A stretch of 44,328 bases of DNA from UBA2402 sp044371005 (GTDB taxonomy: Bacteria > Planctomycetota > Phycisphaerae > Phycisphaerales > UBA1924). The stretch spans positions 1-44,328 of the forward strand of contig JBILUL010000028.1 in the NCBI GenBank assembly GCA_044371005.1, written 5' to 3'. The notes under the pieces were generated by a model. It did no database searches. It was given only the letters and a program-made list of their open reading frames with translations, and was not told the origin of the DNA. This document shows, piece after piece, positions 37,759 to 44,328 of this stretch; position 1 is the stretch's first letter, and every line of letters starts with the position of its first letter. Position numbers and translations under genes: made by a program.

Positions 37759-40700
37759 ATGAACTGCATTCGTACAGCCGCGGTGTTGGCTCTGGGTCTG
37801 TGTGCGGGCCTTGTGAAGGGCCAGGCATGCACCCCCATCGGAGTGTTCCAGCCTGGGTCGCCGGCCTTCCACACGAGCAACAGCGTCGGCGGATTCTCGA
37901 TTCAGGGCAACACGCTGATCATCGATGCCGACAAGGATGGCATCGCGAGCGCTTCGGACCCGGGCGACAAGATCTTCCCGCTCCCTGCGACGCTGATCGG
38001 CAGTGGTTCGAGTTCGCCGCTGAACCTCGCGCTCTCACCGACCCAGGACTTTCTCTTCGCGGCGGGCGGACAGCCGACCCTGAGTACCGGGCCGTGTGCA
38101 ACGCCCGGCCAGCGGGTCCGCTTCTTCCGCATTCCGGTGAGTGCAGGTGCTCCGCTCGAACTCATCGTCGATGACTGCCTTGCCTGTCAGAGCCTTGATG
38201 GTGGGCGGCCGCTCTGGTATGACCTGGGCGTGACACAGGGCGGGTTCCTCGGCCAGCCACCCACTCCCAACACGGCACACCTCTCATCGCTGCGGTACGC
38301 GTACATCCGCACCAGCACCGGCAACTTCGGGTGCAGCTCGCCCAACTCCCAGCCACAGATGCGCTTCTACGACCTCGAGACGGGCATCAGAGCCACGCAC
38401 GAACTTGGATTGGTGCCCGGCTATGGCGATGTGACCGTGTCGCCCGGCGGGGAGTTCATGATGATCCAGCACGACTTCTCGAGCAGCCCGCTCGACAGCG
38501 ATGTGGATGTGCTGCGGCTGTGCAACCTCGCGATGATCGAAGAAGTGCAGGGACAGCCCCCGACCATCAATGACATGGAGATCGAGGGCATCAACGCGCA
38601 TGTGGCCGCTTCGAGCTCAGGCGAAGCGCTCATCGAGATCCGCGATGGAACCAGCTCCGTTCGCTGGCACGCCGATGCGCCGTGCTGTTCGACCGGGGCG
38701 CCCACCGGTGCGTGCTGTGTCGGCACGAGCTGCTCCATCACCACGCAGGCCGCGTGCGGGGGTGTCTGGAGTGCGGGCCTCACGTGTGCGCAGGTCGGAT
38801 GCGGGGCCACGCCGCCCAATGCCGATGCGGTGATCAACGCACCAGCATCGATGCAGGTGAATGCAGTGTCACCCACGTCGGTGGTGGTGACGAACTCCGG
38901 CGGCACCGTTGCGAGCAACGTGCGGGTGACGCTCGCAACGCCAAGTTCGCAGGTCATGTTCTTCTCGGCGCCCGGCCAAGGCGGCGTTCTGGGCTTCCAG
39001 CCCGGCACCGTGAGCTGGACACTGCCGACGCTTGCTCCCGGCGCCTCCACCACGCTCACGGTGCAACTCAACTCCACCTGCTGGACCGGCCCGCAGACAC
39101 TCACCGCCACGACCACCGCCACTGGTGTCGCGACGCGCACCTTCACGCAGAGCGTGACCGTGCAGGCACCCGTCACCGCACCGGTGATCGTGACCGCAAC
39201 TTCGGTTCCCAGCGTGACGCCGCCGCTCAAGGCAGACGACACGGTGACTCACACCCTGGTCCTCACCAATACCGCAGCATTCGCGCAGGACGCCACGATG
39301 AGCTTCCAGGCGGGCAACTACGCGATCTTTGATCGCATCGACTCCTGCGGCGGGGGAACCTGCCAGATCTCCGGTGGCTCCACCTTCATGTGGAGCGGCA
39401 CGATGGATCCGCAGCAGACCCTGACCTTCGTCCTGACCACCAGGATGACTGAGTGCTTCAGCCCCAGCTTCGGACGCACCGGCCTTGCCGGCGGAGGATT
39501 CATCTATGTCATGGGCAGTTGCAACAGGGTGCTGGGGACGACCGTGGGCGGACAGCAGATGTTCTCGGTGGCACCCGCCGTCTACGGCGTGCTTGAAGCG
39601 GTGAACGTCCAGCCCGGAACCATCGGCACCGCGGATGCAGGCGGCGCTCCCGCGGCGGGCCCGACGTTCCAGCTCTTCAGAGGCAACCCGCCGCTTCAGA
39701 TGCGGGCGACCTTCCACAACACCCTCACGCGCGCCCTGGATCTGGGCACCATCACCATCTCGCTTCCCAGCGACTGGACGATCACCAGCGGACCCACCAA
39801 CGGGGCGGTGCATGATGTCGACTATGGGCAGATCACCTTCAGCGGCACCATTCCCGCTGGCGGCAGCATCGACTTTGAGTTCGGGGCCACGTGCGCAAAC
39901 CTCGAGCAATCCGGCTCGCTCTCGTTGAACCGGCAGACCTCCTCGTGCTACGCGGAGATCGGCGGGTTCGAAGCGATCGTCATGCCGCCGGTTCCGGCCG
40001 GGCCGTATGTCATGGCACTCAACGATTTCTACGGGAAGAACCTGGCACTGCTCGAGCGGGGCATTGATGCCCAGCTTCGCCCGATCTTCGGCGAGACCTC
40101 GTTCTGGACGGGCCTCGCGCCCGGAGCCAACGGCGACCTGTGGCTGATCGGGCTCTCATTGACGCGTTTCAACTTCAACACGCTGGAGATCGAGACCTTC
40201 GCCCAGGCCACGAACTGCGCAACGGGCCGGCTGCTCGATGGAGCATTTCAGCCATCGACTGGTGATCTCATTCTTTACAGCCAGGTCGAGAACGCTGCCA
40301 CCGGAACGCTGCTGCGGTTCACGCCCTCCAGCGGACTCTGCGCCGTCATCGCGACCGACATCCCCGCTTCCATCCGCCAGCCGAACGAAAACGAAGTGCT
40401 GATCGAGCCCAGCGGCGACATTCTGGTCAGCAATCACGATGTGCTGCTTCGCTTCGACGCCGCGGCGACTGGTCCGCTGCCCCCCAACAGCGGGCAGTTG
40501 GTTCAGATTCCTGGCCCGACCTATTCGATCACCAACTCAGGCCCCGTATCGGCCCAGCACATCTGGTCGGTGGTGCCGCTGTGCACCGGGCTCTGGTCGG
40601 TGGTGCACGCGACGGATTTCATGGCTCCCACAGCGGGCAATCCTTCCCGCATCTTCGGGCTTTCACTCTGGGATCCTGCGACGGGCCAGACAACGACTAT

Positions 40701-41175
40701 CAACCCGCTCTTCGCGGGCGAGGGGTACTCGCCGTTTGGCGGCTGGAACATCGGGCAGCCAGTGACGCCGACCTTCACAGTGACCCATCCCTATCCCGTG
40801 GAACTCTCCTCGGCGTCGATGATCGAGGGTGAGCCGGGCGAGGTGCTCTTTGGCACCGCCAACTACCCGACCTTTGAGGTGAGCGCCCTGGACCCTGCCA
40901 CCGGGGCCCTGACGTTTCTCCAATCTCCGATGCAGTGGCAGTTTGTAAGTGCGATGGATGTGGCGTACTTCCAGCCGGCATCGACAACGTGTGGGTCGGG
41001 GGGGTTCTGTGCCGCGGACTTCAATCAGGATGGCGGCGTGGACGGCTCGGATGTCGGAGCCTTCTTCCTCTCATGGGAGGCGGGTGAGACGCTGGCGGAT
41101 GTGAATATAGATGGAGGCGTGGATGGGGCCGATGTGGGAGCCTTCTTTGACCTCTGGCAGGCGGGCGGCTGCTGA
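37759..41175 (+). CDS. Large secreted multidomain protein with dockerin-type repeat ending Gly-Gly-Cys
   Basis: The 1138-residue precursor has a signal peptide (MNCIRTAAVLALGLCAGLVK). Its N-terminal third is a beta-propeller-like region (LALSPTQDFLFAAGG, YGDVTVSPGGEFMMIQHD). A cysteine-rich segment (PTGACCVGTSCSITTQAACG, about residues 316-350) comes next. At least two DUF11-like repeats follow (SWTLPTLAPGASTTLTVQLN; ADDTVTHTLVLTNTAAF), then a second propeller-like part. The end has DFNQDGGVDGSDVGAFF and DVNIDGGVDGADVGAFF, then WQAGGC. AGGAG lies 6 nt before the ATG. It is probably a surface or matrix protein. The binding partner and function are unknown. Confidence 0.88.
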   Translation: MNCIRTAAVLALGLCAGLVKGQACTPIGVFQPGSPAFHTSNSVGGFSIQGNTLIIDADKDGIASASDPGDKIFPLPATLIGSGSSSPLNLALSPTQDFLFAAGGQPTLSTGPCATPGQRVRFFRIPVSAGAPLELIVDDCLACQSLDGGRPLWYDLGVTQGGFLGQPPTPNTAHLSSLRYAYIRTSTGNFGCSSPNSQPQMRFYDLETGIRATHELGLVPGYGDVTVSPGGEFMMIQHDFSSSPLDSDVDVLRLCNLAMIEEVQGQPPTINDMEIEGINAHVAASSSGEALIEIRDGTSSVRWHADAPCCSTGAPTGACCVGTSCSITTQAACGGVWSAGLTCAQVGCGATPPNADAVINAPASMQVNAVSPTSVVVTNSGGTVASNVRVTLATPSSQVMFFSAPGQGGVLGFQPGTVSWTLPTLAPGASTTLTVQLNSTCWTGPQTLTATTTATGVATRTFTQSVTVQAPVTAPVIVTATSVPSVTPPLKADDTVTHTLVLTNTAAFAQDATMSFQAGNYAIFDRIDSCGGGTCQISGGSTFMWSGTMDPQQTLTFVLTTRMTECFSPSFGRTGLAGGGFIYVMGSCNRVLGTTVGGQQMFSVAPAVYGVLEAVNVQPGTIGTADAGGAPAAGPTFQLFRGNPPLQMRATFHNTLTRALDLGTITISLPSDWTITSGPTNGAVHDVDYGQITFSGTIPAGGSIDFEFGATCANLEQSGSLSLNRQTSSCYAEIGGFEAIVMPPVPAGPYVMALNDFYGKNLALLERGIDAQLRPIFGETSFWTGLAPGANGDLWLIGLSLTRFNFNTLEIETFAQATNCATGRLLDGAFQPSTGDLILYSQVENAATGTLLRFTPSSGLCAVIATDIPASIRQPNENEVLIEPSGDILVSNHDVLLRFDAAATGPLPPNSGQLVQIPGPTYSITNSGPVSAQHIWSVVPLCTGLWSVVHATDFMAPTAGNPSRIFGLSLWDPATGQTTTINPLFAGEGYSPFGGWNIGQPVTPTFTVTHPYPVELSSASMIEGEPGEVLFGTANYPTFEVSALDPATGALTFLQSPMQWQFVSAMDVAYFQPASTTCGSGGFCAADFNQDGGVDGSDVGAFFLSWEAGETLADVNIDGGVDGADVGAFFDLWQAGGC

Positions 41176-41410
41176 GCGAGCGAGAAAGTTCCGAAGTTCC
41201 TGAGTTCCAAGGTTCGCCGCTTGTGGCGAGCCTCGGAACTTTGGGGCCGCCCAGTCCACACAAACACCAAACATCCTCCCTTTTTTCCCCGCGAACTTTC
41301 CCGACTGGAGGGGGGTTACCTACCCTTGGACCCCTCGGGAAGCGCGGGGGGCACGCGGCAAAAAGGCCGCTGACAGAAGGCAACTCCAATCCAGAACAGG
41401 GCCAATAGCC
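41176..41410. other. Intergenic region upstream of atpA
   Basis: Eleven bases past the stop at 41175 an 8-nt-period motif begins (AGTTCCGA, AGTTCCTG, AGTTCC at 41187-41208). The arm AAAGTTCCGA there pairs perfectly with TCGGAACTTT near 41233-41243, a possible large-loop hairpin and 3' end for the secreted-protein mRNA. The atpA promoter must lie downstream of this, but I cannot place it securely. Confidence 0.45.
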
Positions 41411-42985
41411 GTGAAGATCAGAACCGACGAAATCGCGAACGTCATCAAGCAGGAAATCGAGCAGTACTCCGCATCACTGGAGGTTTCCGAGATTGGCCGC
41501 GTGGTGGAAGTGGGCGACGGTATTGCCCGCATCTATGGTCTGTCGAAGGCGATGGCCGGTGAACTCCTCGAGTTCCAGACTTCAGCTGGCTCGGTGATGG
41601 GCCAGGTCTTCAACCTCGAACTCGACACGGTCGGCGCCGTTGTGTACGGCGATTACCTCGCCGTGAAGGAAGGCGACGTTGTCAAGGCAACGGGTCGTCT
41701 GCTCGAAGTGCCGGTGGGCGAGGCTCTCCTGGGCCGCGTCGTCGATCCGCTGGGTCGTCCGATGGACGATGCGGGTCCGGTGATGGCCACCGAGTTCCGC
41801 AAGGTCGACATCATTGCTCCGGGCATCGCCGAGCGTCAGCCGGTGCATGAGCCCATGCAGACGGGCATCAAGGCCGTCGACTCGATGATTCCGATCGGCC
41901 GCGGCCAGCGCGAACTGATCATCGGTGACCGCAAGACGGGCAAGACCGCCGTTGCCCTCGATGCGATCATCAACCAGAAGCAGTACTGGGGCACCCCCAA
42001 CGCGATGGTGTGCATCTACGTCGCTGTCGGTCAGAAGGAATCGACCGTGGCGGGCGTCGTTGAGACGCTCCGCAAGAACGGTGCGATGGACTACACGATC
42101 GTCGTGAACGCCTCGAGCTCCGCCGCGGCACCCATGCAGTACATCGCCCCCTACTCGGGCACGGCCATGGCCGAGTACTTCATGTGGAGCGGCAAGAACC
42201 CGGGCCAGAAGCTCAGCAACGGCGCCCCGATGCCCAAGCACGCTCTGTGCATCTATGACGACCTTTCGAAGCAGGCCGTGGCGTATCGCCAGCTGTCGCT
42301 GCTTCTGCGTCGTCCCCCGGGCCGCGAAGCCTACCCCGGTGACGTCTTCTATCTCCACTCCCGCCTCCTCGAGCGCGCCACGAAGCTCTCGGATGAGAAC
42401 GGTGCAGGTTCGATCACTTCGCTCCCCGTCATCGAGACGCAGGAAGGTGACGTTTCGGCGTACATCCCGACCAACGTGATTTCGATCACCGACGGTCAGA
42501 TCTACCTCGAACCCGAACTCTTCTTCTCGGGCATCCGTCCCGCGATCAACGTCGGTATCTCGGTGAGCCGCGTGGGTGGCAACGCCCAGATCAAGGGCAT
42601 GAAGAAGATCGCAGGCTCGCTGCGTCTTGACCTTGCTCAGGCCCGCGAACTGGAAGCCTTCGCTCAGCTGGGTACGGAACTCGACAAGGCCACGCAGCGT
42701 CAGCTCGACCGCGGCCGCCGCATGGTTGAACTGCTCAAGCAGGGTCAGTACACCCCCTTCATCGTCACCGACCAGGTCATCTCGATCTACGCCGGTACGA
42801 AGGGCTACCTGGACGATGTACCGGTGACGGCCGTCCGCAAGTTCGAGCAGGGTCTGCTCGATCACATGAAGTCGGCTGGCAAGGCCATCTATGAGGCCAT
42901 CGCCGAGAAGAAGTCCTTCGACGGCGACATCGAGAAGAACCTCGAAGCTGCCATCAAGGCGTACAAGGCCGGCTTCAAGGCCTGA
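41411..42985 (+). CDS. atpA: F1-type ATP synthase subunit alpha
   Basis: AtpA forms the regulatory, nucleotide-binding half of the F1 hexamer. The 524-residue protein is complete, with the N-terminal beta barrel, P-loop GDRKTGKT (172-179), VGQKESTVAGVVETL, YDDLSKQAVAYRQLSLLLRR, and the C-terminal helical domain ending YKAGFKA. An insert of roughly 12 residues around 258-275 (WSGKNPGQKLSNGAPMP) extends the loop where most alpha subunits have a short RDNGK-like turn. The start is GTG. Codon choice shows more GGT and CGT than the neighbours, as expected for high expression. No other atp gene is adjacent: a secreted-protein gene precedes it and a strong terminator follows, so it is transcribed alone. 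Confidence 0.97.
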   Translation: MKIRTDEIANVIKQEIEQYSASLEVSEIGRVVEVGDGIARIYGLSKAMAGELLEFQTSAGSVMGQVFNLELDTVGAVVYGDYLAVKEGDVVKATGRLLEVPVGEALLGRVVDPLGRPMDDAGPVMATEFRKVDIIAPGIAERQPVHEPMQTGIKAVDSMIPIGRGQRELIIGDRKTGKTAVALDAIINQKQYWGTPNAMVCIYVAVGQKESTVAGVVETLRKNGAMDYTIVVNASSSAAAPMQYIAPYSGTAMAEYFMWSGKNPGQKLSNGAPMPKHALCIYDDLSKQAVAYRQLSLLLRRPPGREAYPGDVFYLHSRLLERATKLSDENGAGSITSLPVIETQEGDVSAYIPTNVISITDGQIYLEPELFFSGIRPAINVGISVSRVGGNAQIKGMKKIAGSLRLDLAQARELEAFAQLGTELDKATQRQLDRGRRMVELLKQGQYTPFIVTDQVISIYAGTKGYLDDVPVTAVRKFEQGLLDHMKSAGKAIYEAIAEKKSFDGDIEKNLEAAIKAYKAGFKA

Positions 42986-43011
42986 GCACTCATCCCTTCT
43001 GATTCCAAGTG

Positions 43012-43045
43012 AACACGGGCCCAAAGGCCCGTGTTTTCTTTTTTC
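43012..43045 (+). terminator. Rho-independent terminator of atpA
   Basis: Perfect 10-bp arms AACACGGGCC and GGCCCGTGTT surround a CAAA loop and are followed directly by TTCTTTTTTC. It starts 27 nt after the atpA stop. This is the clearest terminator in the window and shows that atpA is not followed by atpG in one transcript. Confidence 0.93.
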
Positions 43046-43193
43046 GGCAACGTGTCATTCCACCCGCACGCCGCGGCAAGTCGCCGAGCCAGTTCCAGCG
43101 ACCGGGTCCACGCCAGCAGGTAATGTCAACGCACATACGTTGTCCGGATGAAGCGAATGACCACGCCCGACCCGCGGATGAGCACAAATTCCC

Positions 43194-43222
43194 TTGGAGG
43201 AGGGTGGGGCCGGAGTTATACT
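43194..43222 (+). promoter_or_regulatory. Candidate promoter of the last dockerin-type gene
   Basis: TTGGAG at 43194-43199 and TATACT at 43217-43222 are 17 bp apart. A start near 43229 would leave a 185-nt leader before ATG 43414. The -35 match is moderate. Confidence 0.4.
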
Positions 43223-43413
43223 CAGATTCTCCCTTGGCCGATCACGGGATGTGGACGGATTGGAGCGGAGAACCCCTCAACGAATCTCAGTACGGTCTTG
43301 ATGGTTGCGGTCCGCGCCGCACCCCGTGCGCAGTGCCCGGAGGACGGAACGCGGCGCCATCAGCTCAATCGCATCGGACGAGGCGGTGGCAAGAATCAAT
43401 GAAAGGGATGAGG

Positions 43414-44220
43414 ATGAAACTCTGGACGATTGGTGTCTTGGTTACGTGTACGGGCCTTGCAAACGCACAGTCGATCTGGACGAATGAGTCCCGGTCTATC
43501 CGGTTCAACTGCTATGCAGCCGACGATTTTGGTGACGGAAACTACTCCACCCAAGGTGCTCTGGCTCCCTTCGTCGAATCGGGAGATGTGAGCGCCTCGG
43601 GAACCTGCGGGAAGTCCGGCTTTGCAAGCGCCTTCGCCAGTGCGTCGCAATCCTCCATCTTCTCTGACACGACGCTCACTGCTTCAGGCGGCGCCTCATG
43701 CACAGCCGTCGACACCAGCAATGACGAGCCGTGCGGAGCGGATGCCAACTCCTCCAGCTTAGGCGATGCTCAGTTCACGATCCTCGGAGAGGGCACGTAC
43801 CTGCTCACCTACGACCTCTTCTCGTTCTACGGCGGCTCGCAGCTGCGTCTTACAAATGCCGCGACGGGCGAGACAGTAGAGGAATTCGATAGCCGCTATG
43901 GTGGCCAGGTGGCTGGCACGGCCGCGGGCGTGCTCCCTCCGGGCGACTATTCCATTTCCTGGAGTTGTGCAGCCTTCGCGAACCCATCGGGCTTCGAGAG
44001 CATGTCCACCTCGTACACCTTCAGCCTTACGATCGACGCTCAGTCGCCGCTGTGCCCGGCGGATTTCAATCAGGATGGCGGCATCGACGGCAGTGATGTC
44101 GACGCGTTCTTTACGGCTTGGGAGTCTGGTGACCCATCCGCCGACACGAACAGCGATGGTGGCGTTGATGGTGCGGATGTCGAAGCTTTCTTCGCGGTGT
44201 GGGAGGCGGGTGGGTGCTGA
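43414..44220 (+). CDS. Secreted protein with C-terminal dockerin-type repeat ending Gly-Gly-Cys
   Basis: The 268-residue precursor has a signal peptide (MKLWTIGVLVTCTGLANAQ) and one beta-rich domain (about 20-205). That domain has many Ser/Ala residues (SGFASAFASASQSSIFSD), LLTYDLFSFYGGSQLRLTNA and PPGDYSISWSC, a jelly-roll-like pattern. It ends with DFNQDGGIDGSDVDAFF and DTNSDGGVDGADVEAFF, then WEAGGC. AAGGG lies 6-7 nt before ATG 43414; two further in-frame ATGs (43399, 43408) are just upstream. A family B repeat begins 6 nt after the stop. The function is unknown and surface localisation is likely. Confidence 0.85.
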   Translation: MKLWTIGVLVTCTGLANAQSIWTNESRSIRFNCYAADDFGDGNYSTQGALAPFVESGDVSASGTCGKSGFASAFASASQSSIFSDTTLTASGGASCTAVDTSNDEPCGADANSSSLGDAQFTILGEGTYLLTYDLFSFYGGSQLRLTNAATGETVEEFDSRYGGQVAGTAAGVLPPGDYSISWSCAAFANPSGFESMSTSYTFSLTIDAQSPLCPADFNQDGGIDGSDVDAFFTAWESGDPSADTNSDGGVDGADVEAFFAVWEAGGC

Positions 44221-44226
44221 TGCCAG

Positions 44227-44328
44227 GTGGCATTGCTCTCTGAGCAATGTTCCCCCGTCGCCGCTCACTCTGTGAGCAAGGCCAGTGCTGTGAGCTGGGC
44301 GGCCGACGTGGCTCGGAGAGCCACGGGA
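44227..44328. repeat. Multi-hairpin intergenic repeat, family B, copy 2 (cut by the right edge)
   Basis: Same order of palindromes as at 37029-37162, nearly identical for the first 60 bp. In the third hairpin both arms changed together: CATGGCTC/GAGCCATG in copy 1 is CGTGGCTC/GAGCCACG here. The pairing is kept, which supports a functional RNA or DNA hairpin. It again follows a stop codon closely (44220). Confidence 0.85.

Larger units (their letters stand above)
42986..43413. other. 428-bp intergenic region after atpA
   Basis: It contains the atpA terminator (43012-43045) and, further right, a candidate promoter (43194-43222) for the next gene. The remaining sequence continues in frame with the downstream gene but shows no coding character. 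Confidence 0.5.

Noticed and set aside
38035..39909. Minus-strand frames of 80 to 350 codons inside the 1138-residue secreted protein gene
   Set aside because: They mirror a continuous plus-strand gene with signal peptide and dockerin-type tail, and none has a motif of its own.
41582..43024. 480-codon minus-strand frame opposite atpA
   Set aside because: Shadow of a highly conserved gene, and it even crosses the atpA terminator.
43009..43413. N-terminal extension of the last dockerin-type protein
   Set aside because: The frame is open, but the signal peptide starts at 43414 with a ribosome binding site just before it. The extension runs through the atpA terminator.

Overview
The window is GC-rich, gene-dense bacterial DNA. 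It most likely comes from a planctomycete, and probably from the class Phycisphaerae. The evidence is: four secreted proteins that end in a doublet of dockerin-like calcium-binding loops followed by a terminal Gly-Cys; a very large SecA; Der and F1-alpha proteins with inserts; and a split Rad50/Mre11-like gene set of a kind I associate with planctomycetes. This placement is inference, since there is no rRNA or other marker in the window. I saw no tRNA, rRNA, CRISPR array, transposase or integrase.

Layout. 1-1485 (-): a UbiD decarboxylase cut by the left edge. 1706-2332 (+): a methyltransferase, facing a secreted four-PDZ HtrA-type protease (2439-4541, -) across a terminator hairpin. 4972-9205 (-): a probable transcription unit running leftward from a SnoaL-like protein through an ECF sigma factor, a DUF4349 membrane protein (candidate anti-sigma), a CDF metal transporter and a Tat-exported glycosylasparaginase. 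9264-10566 (+): a GntR/YtrA-type repressor with a perfect palindromic operator embedded in its promoter, plus a multi-pass membrane protein. 10664-13929 (+): four overlapping genes that together make a Rad50/Mre11-like machine whose ATPase is split over separate polypeptides; this is the most interesting locus. 13943-14881 (+): an exported N-formylglutamate-amidohydrolase-like protein. 14841-18553 (-): a lone sugar-type ABC permease and an orphan VgrG with a small companion protein. 18805-21312 (-): a hybrid sensor kinase with a periplasmic solute-binding sensor.

21566-21891: two copies of a multi-hairpin repeat. 21894-28282 (-): a dockerin-type secreted protein, rlmKL, der and a second dockerin-type protein. 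28718-29950 (+): another exported protein, separated from secA (30056-34018, -) by a bidirectional terminator. 34339-34707 (-): a tentative small membrane protein. 35156-37027 (+): a DUF4139-type exported protein, followed by a second multi-hairpin repeat. 37176-37646 (-): an unidentified conserved-looking gene. 37759-41175 (+): a 1138-residue dockerin-type secreted protein. 41411-42985 (+): atpA standing alone with its own terminator. 43414-44220 (+): the last dockerin-type protein, followed by another copy of the second repeat running off the right edge.

How the parts fit together: SecA exports the many signal-peptide proteins here. The four Gly-Cys dockerin proteins and the multi-PDZ protease belong to the envelope or surface. 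The ECF sigma/DUF4349 pair and the GntR/membrane-protein pair look like envelope-responsive regulatory modules. The split Rad50/Mre11-like operon is a DNA-end-processing candidate. Short palindromic repeats sit directly after several stop codons and look like 3'-end or REP/BIME-type elements.
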